The notes beneath the pieces were generated by a model, which worked only from the letters and a program-made list of their open reading frames with translations, was not told the DNA's origin and did not search any database. Below, piece after piece: positions 7,561 through 15,146 of a stretch of DNA of 40,045 nt. Each line of letters begins with the position of its first letter. Position 1 is the stretch's first letter. The translations under genes were made by a program, and so were the position numbers. Where the stretch lies: contig JBMFOT010000032.1 of NCBI GenBank assembly GCA_049969495.1, positions 1-40,045 on the forward strand, in the 5' to 3' direction. The stretch is from HRBIN16 sp049969495. GTDB taxonomy: Bacteria; Armatimonadota; HRBIN16.

Positions 7561-8907
7561 TTACTCATCCCCATACGCCTGCTCAATTGCCTTCAGCGGG
7601 TCAAACATCTCCTCGATCTCGCCCAGCTGGGTTTCCAGCACGCAGGGAGGCTCGTAGGTATCCAAATCCTCGCCGTTGGCGAAAGCACGTATCAACTCCA
7701 CCATGTACAGGAAGTTGCGCAGGGGTACGTCGGGAGGCACGCCGTGGTCCACGGTGGGGATATAGCGTCCATACTCTCTGGCAGTGCGGTACCGCTTGAC
7801 TACTTCGCGACGCACCTCTGCCTTCGTGCGCATCAGTTCGCGCTTATCGATGCCGCCCATCAGGAAGAGGCGCGGATACTGGCGCAGGTAGCGTTCGGGG
7901 TCGTTGTTCGCCGCGATTTCCACCGGCGCCGTGCCGTCTATTCCCTCCGGGTGGAACACCTCCAGTATCTGCCCGATATAACCGTCCGAGTCCATCATCA
8001 CGCACTCCACGCCACGCTCCTTAAAGAAGCGGTACAGTCGGCGGTAACGCGGCAGCATGAACTCGCGCATCATCTGTGGGGAGATCATCGCGTGCGTTTT
8101 GAAAGCCATGTCCTCGTTGAGCATGACCATGTCCACCTGGATCGCCCGTAATGGCTCGTCGAACAGCTCGGTGATGAACCACGTCCAGTACTCCATCATC
8201 TCGTGCACCAGGTTCGGCTGTTCCACGCACATCATGCACAAGCCTTCAAAGCCCGCCCAGTCGCGCGCCGTCCACCACAAGCCGGGGATGGTGACCGAGA
8301 CAGGAACCTCACTGCGATTGCACTCCTCCACGCGCTCACGCCAGCAGGTGGTCGCCTGATAGACACGATAACCATCGGGGTTGAGGGTGGGGCGTTCGTT
8401 CTCACCCGGCAGGGGGATGGTGCGCTCTGGAGTGTGCGGGTCGAAGCGTTTCTTCATCTCTTCGAAGTCCTGGGGCGTCTTCACCGGGAATTCCAGGTAG
8501 CGTCGGGTAGCGAAGCCGGCGGTGGGCTGGTGAATGGCATCGAGACGTTTCACACCCCAGTGGTCTATCCAGATGCGCACGTTGCCATGCTCTTCCAGCA
8601 CCCGCTCCTCGAAGCGTGGAATTGGTCCGCAGTCAAACTTGCCGATGCCCACAAAGCCATCCGCACCGACAAACTCGCCCCAGTGCCGCTCTTGCTCTTC
8701 GGAAAGCCCCTGCTTGCGCCAGGCAGCGAAGGTAGATGCACGCGGACCGCCGAACATGTAGGGCATCCTGTCTGGTTTCTCCCCACGCACAATGGCGCGG
8801 AACCGCTCACGCGGCGTCATGAGCACACCTCCTTCGAAAAACTCCTCGTAGGTCATACGCAGGCGGTACGCCTCTTCGGGCAGGGACTTGGACATCGCAG
8901 CGTCCAT
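7561..8907 (-). CDS. URO-D-like protein (2)
   Basis: A 448-residue member of the uroporphyrinogen decarboxylase superfamily. The segment MTPRERFRAIVRGEKPDRMPY marks the family's usual N-terminus, and the C-terminal barrel has IPTVDHGVPPDV. Where the relative at 2299-3384 has His-x-Cys, this protein reads MMDSDGYIG (near 7981-8003), so the zinc ligands of MtaA-type methyltransferases are absent. Two starts are possible. ATG at 8907 has GGGAGGG eight bases upstream; ATG at 8820 has a near-perfect AAGGAGGTG and matches the family start. The 29 extra codons show the same codon bias as the gene, so I report the long form; the short form (8820) is a serious alternative. Function is unknown, probably linked to the carbohydrate genes around it. 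Confidence 0.8.
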   Translation of the reverse strand: MDAAMSKSLPEEAYRLRMTYEEFFEGGVLMTPRERFRAIVRGEKPDRMPYMFGGPRASTFAAWRKQGLSEEQERHWGEFVGADGFVGIGKFDCGPIPRFEERVLEEHGNVRIWIDHWGVKRLDAIHQPTAGFATRRYLEFPVKTPQDFEEMKKRFDPHTPERTIPLPGENERPTLNPDGYRVYQATTCWRERVEECNRSEVPVSVTIPGLWWTARDWAGFEGLCMMCVEQPNLVHEMMEYWTWFITELFDEPLRAIQVDMVMLNEDMAFKTHAMISPQMMREFMLPRYRRLYRFFKERGVECVMMDSDGYIGQILEVFHPEGIDGTAPVEIAANNDPERYLRQYPRLFLMGGIDKRELMRTKAEVRREVVKRYRTAREYGRYIPTVDHGVPPDVPLRNFLYMVELIRAFANGEDLDTYEPPCVLETQLGEIEEMFDPLKAIEQAYGDE

Positions 8908-9026
8908 CGTATTGCCCTCCCTGCTGACAGCCTCCGCCGTGATTATAGCACATTGTCTCTCGCGGCGAAACCCATACGCTTTCCGGTGTGTGTGGTGTAT
9001 ACTCTATAGGAAAGGTTTTCGTCAAC

Positions 9027-9653
9027 ATGGTGCGCGTGAAAATCTGCGGGATTACCCGAGGCGAGGATTTGCAGGTAGCGGTAGAGAGCGGGGCGCACGC
9101 GGTGGGGTTCGTGTTCGAACCGTCCAGCCCGCGCTATGTAGGCGACCGGATAGACCTGCTGGAGATGCTGCGTCGTGTGCCTCCGTTCGTGGTGCGTGTA
9201 GCGGTTTTCGGCGAACTGCGCGAACTACCTGAGGAGGTGTGGCAGAGCGTGGATGCGGTGCAGTTCATCCCGGCGGATGAACGACCGCCGCTGCCTCTGC
9301 ACCTGCGGCGCATCCTCACGGTGCGCCTGCGCTCAGGGGAGGACGTCCCGCGTGCGCTGAGTTTGCAGGGGGAAGCGGACGCCCTGCTGGTGGACGCCTA
9401 CCATCCCGATAAGCCTGGAGGCACGGGCGAGCGGGCGGACTGGGGGCTGGCGCGCTTGTTACGCGAACGGGCACAAAAACCGATAATTCTGGCAGGTGGT
9501 TTGAACCCCGATAATGTGCAGGAAGCCATCCGGCAGGTGATGCCTCACGCGGTGGATGTCAGCAGTGGCGTGGAGAGCGCGCCCGGCAAAAAAGACCATC
9601 ACAAGATAAAGGAGTTCATCGCGAATGTCCGGCGGTTTGCAAACGGTTCCTGA
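9027..9653 (+). CDS. trpF: Phosphoribosylanthranilate isomerase
   Basis: This 208-residue TIM-barrel enzyme converts N-(5-phosphoribosyl)anthranilate to CdRP in tryptophan biosynthesis. It opens with VRVKICGIT, placing catalytic C7, and has the acidic partner D123 in VDAYHPDKPGGTG. LAGGLNPDNV and VDVSSGVES supply the phosphate-binding loops. The ATG at 9027 fits the family start and has AGGAAAGG upstream; the open frame before it is not conserved. A TATACT hexamer at 8998-9003 may be the -10 of the operon, though no good -35 is seen. The gene overlaps trpB by 29 bp, indicating translational coupling. trpE, trpG, trpD and trpC are not in the window. Confidence 0.95.
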   Translation: MVRVKICGITRGEDLQVAVESGAHAVGFVFEPSSPRYVGDRIDLLEMLRRVPPFVVRVAVFGELRELPEEVWQSVDAVQFIPADERPPLPLHLRRILTVRLRSGEDVPRALSLQGEADALLVDAYHPDKPGGTGERADWGLARLLRERAQKPIILAGGLNPDNVQEAIRQVMPHAVDVSSGVESAPGKKDHHKIKEFIANVRRFANGS

Positions 9654-10824
9654 TGCGCGCGGTCATTTCGGCATCTTTGGCGGGCGATTCGTGCCCGAAA
9701 CGCTGATACCCGCGCTGGACGAGCTGGAGCAGGAGTACCGCAAAGCGCAGCAAGACCCCGATTTCCAGCGGGAGTTTCACTATTATCTGCGCCATTACGT
9801 GGGCAGACCGACGCCCATTACCTTTGCCGAACGGCTCAGCGAGTATCTGGGAGGGGCGCGAATCTACCTCAAGCGGGAAGACCTGTGCCACACGGGCGCG
9901 CACAAAATCAACAACACGCTGGGTCAAATCCTGCTGGCAAAGCGCATGAACAAACGGCGCATCATCGCCGAAACGGGTGCAGGACAGCACGGCGTCGCGA
10001 CCGCTACCGTATGTGCACGTTTCGGCTTCGAGTGCGAGGTGTACATGGGTGAGGAAGACGTGCACCGCCAGGCACTCAACGTCTTCCGCATGAGGCTGCT
10101 GGGCGCGAAGGTCATCCCCGTCACCTCCGGCACACGCACCCTGAAAGATGCCACCAGCGAAGCCATCCGCGACTGGGTAACCAACGTGCGCACCACCCAC
10201 TACATTATCGGCTCGGTGGTGGGTCCGCATCCGTATCCCATGATTGTGCGCGATTTCCAGTCGGTCATTGGACAGGAAAGCCGTCAACAAATGCTGGAGA
10301 TGACGGGCAAATTACCCGATGTGGTGCTGGCGTGCGTGGGAGGCGGCAGCAACGCTATAGGTATCTTTCATCCCTTCTTGGACGACCCTGTGCGGCTCAT
10401 CGGAGTAGAGGCAGCCGGGCGCGGACTGCACACGGGAGAACACGCTGCTACCCTGGCTACCGGTCGCCCGGGTGTGCTGCACGGCGCGGCGAGCTACCTG
10501 TTGCAAGACGAGCATGGTCAGGTGAAGCCGACGCATTCTATCTCGGCAGGCCTGGACTATCCGGGGGTGGGACCGGAACACAGCTACCTGAAGGAGACTG
10601 GACGTGCCCAATACGTTACCGCTACCGATGAGGAGGCTCTGGAAGCTCTGCAGGTGCTGGCGCGAATGGAAGGAATCATCGCCGCGCTGGAAACGGCGCA
10701 TGCGGTGGCGCACGCTATCAGAATCGCCCCCACCATGTCGAAGGAGAGCACCATCTTGATTAATCTCTCCGGCAGAGGCGACAAAGATGTGGACATCGTC
10801 TCCCGTGCGCTGGGAGGGCAGTGA
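9625..10824 (+). CDS. trpB: Tryptophan synthase beta chain
   Basis: A 399-residue PLP enzyme that joins indole and serine to make tryptophan, working as an alpha2-beta2 complex with TrpA. The Schiff-base lysine is K94 in HTGAHKINN. The serine/indole site AETGAGQHGVATA and the PLP-phosphate loop GGGSNA are intact, as is the C-terminal SGRGDKD. Length is normal. The ATG at 9625 lies inside the 3' end of trpF, with AAGGAG ten bases upstream. The stop overlaps the start of trpA (TGATG), so the three genes form a tightly coupled unit. Confidence 0.97.
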   Translation: MSGGLQTVPDARGHFGIFGGRFVPETLIPALDELEQEYRKAQQDPDFQREFHYYLRHYVGRPTPITFAERLSEYLGGARIYLKREDLCHTGAHKINNTLGQILLAKRMNKRRIIAETGAGQHGVATATVCARFGFECEVYMGEEDVHRQALNVFRMRLLGAKVIPVTSGTRTLKDATSEAIRDWVTNVRTTHYIIGSVVGPHPYPMIVRDFQSVIGQESRQQMLEMTGKLPDVVLACVGGGSNAIGIFHPFLDDPVRLIGVEAAGRGLHTGEHAATLATGRPGVLHGAASYLLQDEHGQVKPTHSISAGLDYPGVGPEHSYLKETGRAQYVTATDEEALEALQVLARMEGIIAALETAHAVAHAIRIAPTMSKESTILINLSGRGDKDVDIVSRALGGQ

Positions 10825-11630
10825 TGAGCCGAATCTCCGAGCATTTCTCCACCCTGCGCCAAAGGGGTGAAGGCGCGCTGGTGGTGTTCGTTACCGCGGG
10901 AGACCCGAACCCCCGTCTGAGTGAAAATCTGATGCTAACCATTGCCGAGGCGGGGGCGGATATTATCGAAATCGGTATCCCTTTTAGCGACCCGCTGGCG
11001 GACGGTCCCACGATACAATCCTCCACCTTTCGCGCTCTGCAACAAGGCGTCACGCCCGCCTCTGCGCTGGAGATGATAGCCCGCGTGCGGGCACGGAGCG
11101 AAGTGCCACTGGTGGTCATGACCTACTTTAACCCCGTCTGGCAGATGGGCGTGGAACGGTTTGCTCAGGAGGCGGCGCAAGCGGGAGTGGATGGCGTCAT
11201 TATGACCGATATGCCCCCCGACGAAGCGGGAGAATGGCATCCCGTGGCGCGCCAGCATGGGCTGGATACCATCTTTCTGATTGCGCCCACCAGCACCTCG
11301 GAGCGCATGAGGCTGGTGGCGCAGATGAGCAGTGGGTTCGTTTACTGTGTGTCGCGCACCGGCGTCACGGGCGCACGTGAAGACCTGCCGGAAGAGGTGC
11401 CGCAGATGCTACAAGCGATGCGCCGGCTAACCAAACTGCCGCTGTGCGTGGGCTTCGGCATCTCTCGTCCTGAGCATGTGCAGGTGGTGTGCCGGGTTGC
11501 CGATGGAGCGGTGGTGGGCAGTGCAGTGGTCTCGCTGATTGCGCAGGAGGTGGAGAAGGGAGAACAGGCGGTGCTTCCGGCGGTACATCGGTTTGTGAAA
11601 GAGTTGAAAGAGGCAACAAAAGCACGATGA
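10824..11630 (+). CDS. trpA: Tryptophan synthase alpha chain
   Basis: A 268-residue TIM-barrel subunit that cleaves indole-3-glycerol phosphate to indole, which is channelled to TrpB. Catalytic residues fall at the classical numbering: E49 in IIEIGIPFSDP and D60 in LADGPTIQ. The loop YCVSRTGVTGAR and the phosphate site VGFGISRPE are present. The ATG at 10824 overlaps the trpB stop; a GTG one codon earlier is a minor alternative. GGGAGGG five bases upstream serves as ribosome site. Its last codons overlap the next gene (ATGA). Confidence 0.97.
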   Translation: MSRISEHFSTLRQRGEGALVVFVTAGDPNPRLSENLMLTIAEAGADIIEIGIPFSDPLADGPTIQSSTFRALQQGVTPASALEMIARVRARSEVPLVVMTYFNPVWQMGVERFAQEAAQAGVDGVIMTDMPPDEAGEWHPVARQHGLDTIFLIAPTSTSERMRLVAQMSSGFVYCVSRTGVTGAREDLPEEVPQMLQAMRRLTKLPLCVGFGISRPEHVQVVCRVADGAVVGSAVVSLIAQEVEKGEQAVLPAVHRFVKELKEATKAR

Positions 11631-12406
11631 GCCTGCGTCTGTATATCTTTGACCTGGATGGTGTGATTTACCGCGGCGAGGAGCCGATGCCCTGCGCGGC
11701 GGAGACGATACAGCGTCTGCGCGAAGAGGGCAAAATGGTGCGTTTCCTGACCAACAACTCCGCCCTTACGCGCGAGGCGTACGTGCGTCGCCTGACGGGC
11801 ATGGGCATTCCCTGTAAGGAAGAAGACTTTATGACCTCTGCATACGCGACCGCGCTTTATTTGCAGTCGCAGGGTGCAGAGGGCAAGCGGGTGTTTATCG
11901 TGGGCGAGGAGGGTATCTATGAAGAGCTGCGGCGCGTCGGGATGAGGGTGGTGGTGGACCCCGAGGAGGAAGGCGCGGACTACGTGGTGGCAGGTATCGA
12001 CCGCGATTTCACGTACGATAAGCTGCGCAGGGCGCACTTCGCCATCCGGCATGGCGCGCGGTTCATCGCCACTAACCGCGACGCAACCTACCCCGCCGCT
12101 GGAGGAAAAATCGTGCCCGGCGGTGGAGCCATCGTGGCTGCCATTGCGACCTGCACAGGGGTGGAACCTCTGGTTATCGGCAAGCCGAATACCTATAGCA
12201 TGGAGCTGCTGTTGCGAAGGTGCAACGTTTCCCCGCAGGAGGCGGTGCTGGTGGGAGACCGCCTGGATACCGACGTGCTGGTAGGCAAGCGCTTGGGACT
12301 GCACACGGTGCTGGTGCTGACAGGGGTAACGGATGAGGAGGCAGTACGTTCCGCGCCTGAGGAGATGTTGCCGGAGCGGGTGATACATACCCTGGCAGAG
12401 CTGTAA
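11627..12406 (+). CDS. HAD-superfamily phosphatase, NagD/PGP type
   Basis: A 259-residue haloacid dehalogenase-type hydrolase of the subclass IIA (NagD, phosphoglycolate phosphatase and 4-nitrophenylphosphatase-like). Motif I is FDLDGVIYRG with D9 and D11, motif II is LTNNSA, the lysine of motif III is in IGKPN, and motif IV is VGDRLDTD. The C2-type cap lies between motifs II and III. The start overlaps the trpA stop by ATGA, so it is translated with the trp genes. Its substrate is unknown. A role in removing a phosphorylated by-product of the pathway is only a guess from the operon position. Confidence 0.88.
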   Translation: MSLRLYIFDLDGVIYRGEEPMPCAAETIQRLREEGKMVRFLTNNSALTREAYVRRLTGMGIPCKEEDFMTSAYATALYLQSQGAEGKRVFIVGEEGIYEELRRVGMRVVVDPEEEGADYVVAGIDRDFTYDKLRRAHFAIRHGARFIATNRDATYPAAGGKIVPGGGAIVAAIATCTGVEPLVIGKPNTYSMELLLRRCNVSPQEAVLVGDRLDTDVLVGKRLGLHTVLVLTGVTDEEAVRSAPEEMLPERVIHTLAEL

Positions 12407-12506
12407 GAAAGCCCCTCTGCCCGGGGGTGGAAACAGAGGGGCAAGGCTTCCTGCAGTTTGCTGGAGGGCGCTCGCAGGAAGCACCATGTTGTTGCTCCAG
12501 GTTGGT
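12405..12506 (-). ncRNA. Putative structured small RNA with pseudoknot
   Basis: A minus-strand promoter at 12513-12541 and a terminator hairpin at 12411-12442 bracket a transcript of about 100 nt. Its centre is a 9-bp stem (12474-12482 with 12446-12454, GCTTCCTGC / GCAGGAAGC). The loop of this stem contains CTCCAG in the RNA (plus-strand 12461-12466), complementary to CTGGAG near the 5' end (12495-12500), which would form an H-type pseudoknot. No conserved reading frame is evident. It is convergent to the trp operon, and a plus-strand role as a 3' structure for that operon cannot be excluded. I do not recognise a known family; it lacks the signature of SRP RNA. Confidence 0.45.
12411..12442 (-). 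terminator. Hairpin terminator of the minus-strand RNA
   Basis: A perfect 9-bp stem GCCCCTCTG / CAGAGGGGC (12411-12419 and 12434-12442) with a 14-nt loop. On the minus strand it is followed by TTTCTT, a usable U-tract. On the plus strand it is followed by AAGGCTTCC, so it is a poor terminator for the trp operon in that direction. Confidence 0.55.
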
Positions 12507-12512
12507 AGTGAC

Positions 12513-12541
12513 ATCATACCATAATATGTATCAAAAATCAA
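12513..12541 (-). promoter_or_regulatory. Promoter of the minus-strand RNA
   Basis: Read on the minus strand, TTGATT (12536-12541) and TATGAT (12513-12518) are separated by exactly 17 bp. Four of six and five of six positions match the sigma-70 consensus. No protein start with a ribosome site follows. Confidence 0.6.
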
Positions 12542-12622
12542 TACCTTTTTGTATACTCTCTTAAAAAGCAGGAGAAAAATCCGGCTTGCGTTAATACTAT
12601 CGGAGGGCTGGTTCCGCATTGC

Positions 12623-12734
12623 TGTCATTCTGAGCGAAGCGAGGAATCTCGTTTTGGCGATGGGTTGAGATGCTTCACTTCGTTCAGCATGACAAAACAC
12701 GGCATGTCATCCTGAGCGCAGGCGAAGAATCTGA
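12623..12734. repeat. Dispersed palindromic repeat (HAERSEAS-type), 1.5 copies
   Basis: TGTCATTCTGAGCGAAGCGA opens the left arm (12623-12650). The right arm (12667-12694) is its imperfect inverse, ending in CATGACA. A second left arm follows at 12705-12734. This is the widespread intergenic element whose spurious translation reads HAERSEAS and ASLRMT. It lies between the putative RNA promoter and the oxidoreductase gene. The rest of the 12542-12780 gap shows only an AT-rich stretch with TATACT near 12551. Confidence 0.85.
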
Positions 12735-12780
12735 TGCCTTTGTCCAGAACCGACATCACAACATACAGAGGGAGAAGGAG

Positions 12781-13839
12781 ATGAGCAGAAAGGTAAAAAC
12801 ACCGATAGGGATTGGCATTATCGGCAGTGGGGGTATTGCTCAGGCGGCACATATGCCCGGCTATGCGGCTTACCCCGACCTGTGCCGAATCGTAGCGGTA
12901 GCGGACATCAACCCCGAAGTGGCAAAAGCGGCTGCCGAGAAGTTCAATTTACCTCACGTCTTCACCGACTACCGCGACCTGTTGAAACTGAAAGAAGTGG
13001 ATGCGGTGAGCGTATGCACGCCGAACTACCTGCACAAACAGCCTACCATCGACGCTCTGGAGGCCGGCAAGCATGTGCTAGTCGAGAAGCCGATGGCGAT
13101 GAACGCGCAGGAAGGGCGCGAGATGCTGGAGGCGGCGAAGCGCACGGGCAAGAAACTGCAGGTTGCGCTGAACATGCGCTTCAGCACCGGCGTGCGCACC
13201 ATCAAGCGATTCATCGATGCAGGTAAGCTGGGTGAGATTTACTATGCACGGGCACAAGCTCTGCGTCGGCGCGGTATCCCCGGCTGGGGCGTGTTTACCC
13301 AGAAGGACAAGCAGGGCGGAGGACCGCTCATCGATATCGGCGTGCACATTCTGGATGCGACGCTGTTCTTTATGGGGCACCCGAAGCCGGTATCGGTCAG
13401 CGGGATGACCTACACCAAGTTCGGCACGCGCGAGGGCGTTGTCGGCTTGATGGGGCAGTGGGACCCCAAGACCTACACCGTGGAAGATTTCGCAGTGGGT
13501 CTGGTGCGATTCGAGAATGAAGCGACGCTGGTGATCGAGTCCAGCTTCTGCGCCAATATCGAGCACGACATCTTCAACACCACCATCCTGGGCACGGAAG
13601 GCGGAGCACAGCTCAACCCGCTCAAGCTCTTCCGCGAGGAGGAGCAGACGCTTCTGGACATCACGCCTTACGGGTTACGCGAAGTGAACAGCCACCAGCA
13701 GGAGGTGTACGCCTTCCTGCAGGCGATTGTCAACGACACCGAGCCGGAGGTTACCGCCGAGCAGGGTCTAATGGCAACCGAGATTATCGACGCCATCTAC
13801 GCCTCGGCGGAAACCGGCAGAGAGGTTGTGCTGAGGTAA
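12781..13839 (+). CDS. Gfo/Idh/MocA family oxidoreductase
   Basis: A 352-residue NAD(P)-dependent sugar or cyclitol dehydrogenase-like protein. The Rossmann motif GIIGSGGIAQAAH is at residues 9-21. EKP with K103 is the conserved catalytic lysine, and D185-x3-H189 (IDIGVHILD) completes the usual K-D-H set. The C-terminal alpha/beta domain spans about residues 125-350. The ATG at 12781 follows GGGAGAAGGAG; the frame is open upstream only because it passes through the repeat element. The substrate is unknown, but the neighbourhood of transporters and other sugar enzymes favours a carbohydrate. No signal peptide or Tat motif is seen. Confidence 0.9.
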   Translation: MSRKVKTPIGIGIIGSGGIAQAAHMPGYAAYPDLCRIVAVADINPEVAKAAAEKFNLPHVFTDYRDLLKLKEVDAVSVCTPNYLHKQPTIDALEAGKHVLVEKPMAMNAQEGREMLEAAKRTGKKLQVALNMRFSTGVRTIKRFIDAGKLGEIYYARAQALRRRGIPGWGVFTQKDKQGGGPLIDIGVHILDATLFFMGHPKPVSVSGMTYTKFGTREGVVGLMGQWDPKTYTVEDFAVGLVRFENEATLVIESSFCANIEHDIFNTTILGTEGGAQLNPLKLFREEEQTLLDITPYGLREVNSHQQEVYAFLQAIVNDTEPEVTAEQGLMATEIIDAIYASAETGREVVLR

Positions 13840-13853
13840 GCAACCTTAGGTAC

Positions 13854-15116
13854 ATGATGGGTGCCGACCGGCAGAAACCACAGATGGAACTGCTCCGCCA
13901 CTCTCCGCGCGGGCGCGCTCTGCTCGCGCTGGTAGTGCTGGCGGGGGTGGCGGAGCTGGCTTACGCCGTGGTGAACTTTTCCGCCATGCCTCCATACTTG
14001 CGCTTCGATCTGGGTTTGGGAGCATGGGTGGGAGCCATTGGTGCCGCTTTCCTGCTGGCGGAAACCGCTCTGAAGTCGCCGCTGGGGTTGTTAAGCGACC
14101 GCTTTGGGCGGAAGAGGCTGTTGCTGGTCGGTCCCGTGATCTCGGCGTTTACCGCCCCGCTCACCGTGCTAGTGCATCATCCACTGGGGTTACTGTTGTT
14201 GCGTGCGCTGGACGGTGTGGGAGCGGCGGCGCTATGGCCCACCATCTTTGCCGCTGTTGCCGATGTGGTAGAGGAAAAAGACCGCTCCACCGCCATGAGC
14301 CTGCTGAACGTCACCTACCTGATAGGGGTGGCAATGGGACCTTTGCTCGGTGGGATAGCGAACGACCTGACCGGCAGCCGAACCGCCTCCTTCTATCTGG
14401 CGAGCGTGCTGTTTGTGCTGGCGACGGTGGTCTGTTTGCTGGGAGTGCCGGCGCGCTTCCCCCATCATGCCGAACATCACGCCGACCCGCATCCTCCCCA
14501 TATCTCTCTGCGTGAGATGTGGGAGAGCGCGAAGATGGTACCCGATACACTATTGCTAGGGTTTATCTCCTTCTTCGGCATCGGCATGGTGATGTTGCTG
14601 GTGAAGCTGTATGCGATGGAAGTGCTCCACCTGAGCGAGAGCGGCTACGGATTACTGCTGCTACCTCCGGCGGTGGTGTTTGCGCTTGCCAGCGTGCCCG
14701 CGGGCAGAATCGGCGACCTGTGGGGCAAGGAGCGTGCGATGCGATTGGGCGTCGGGCTGGCAATGGCGGGCATGTGGTTTATTCCTTTCGTGCATAGCCA
14801 CTGGGTGCTGCTGGTGTGCGGAAGCATCATTGGGGTGGGCTACATTCTGGCGATACCGGCGTGGATGGCGATGGTATCGGAAATAGGGGGCAACCGGCGA
14901 GGGGCGGTAATGGGCGCGGTGTTCACCGCGCAAGGTGTGGGCGCGATGCTGGGCGCACCGCTGGGAGCGTACCTGTACGATAAAGTGACCATCCGGGTTG
15001 GGCAGTGGGTGATACCAAGCCACATCACGCCGTTCCTGGGTACCGCTCTGGCTCTGACTATCTCGTTTGCCTTAACGGTGTGGTTTTTTCGCGACGGCAG
15101 GCGCGTCCGTCAATAG
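13854..15116 (+). CDS. Major facilitator superfamily transporter
   Basis: A 420-residue protein with twelve predicted membrane spans. The MFS signature loop GLLSDRFGRKRLLL lies between spans 2 and 3 (about residues 78-91), and the equivalent PAGRIGDLWGKERAMRLG lies in the second half. A His-rich cytoplasmic loop (PHHAEHHADPHPPH) between the halves could bind metal. The cargo cannot be predicted. The gene starts 14 bp after the oxidoreductase with only a weak AGG ribosome site, so it may depend on translation from upstream. It is followed after 30 bp by the cation exchanger. Confidence 0.88.
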   Translation: MMGADRQKPQMELLRHSPRGRALLALVVLAGVAELAYAVVNFSAMPPYLRFDLGLGAWVGAIGAAFLLAETALKSPLGLLSDRFGRKRLLLVGPVISAFTAPLTVLVHHPLGLLLLRALDGVGAAALWPTIFAAVADVVEEKDRSTAMSLLNVTYLIGVAMGPLLGGIANDLTGSRTASFYLASVLFVLATVVCLLGVPARFPHHAEHHADPHPPHISLREMWESAKMVPDTLLLGFISFFGIGMVMLLVKLYAMEVLHLSESGYGLLLLPPAVVFALASVPAGRIGDLWGKERAMRLGVGLAMAGMWFIPFVHSHWVLLVCGSIIGVGYILAIPAWMAMVSEIGGNRRGAVMGAVFTAQGVGAMLGAPLGAYLYDKVTIRVGQWVIPSHITPFLGTALALTISFALTVWFFRDGRRVRQ

Positions 15117-15146
15117 GAGGCGACCGGAGCCTTGGGGGGCAGAACA

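Noticed and set aside
12411..12482. Two consecutive hairpins read as a plus-strand terminator of the trp operon
   Set aside because: Neither is followed by T residues on the plus strand; the first has a U-tract only on the minus strand.
3561..12541. Shared CACTAC and TGGA-CAA-like segments near the 5' ends of the two putative RNAs (3561 onward, and 12506 leftward)
   Set aside because: The match is short and gapped, and the rest of the two RNAs folds differently, so common ancestry is not supported.
11342..12700. Long minus-strand open frame (about 450 codons) across trpA, the phosphatase and the repeat
   Set aside because: It is antisense to two clearly coding genes and shows only shadow composition; its start lies in the HAERSEAS repeat.
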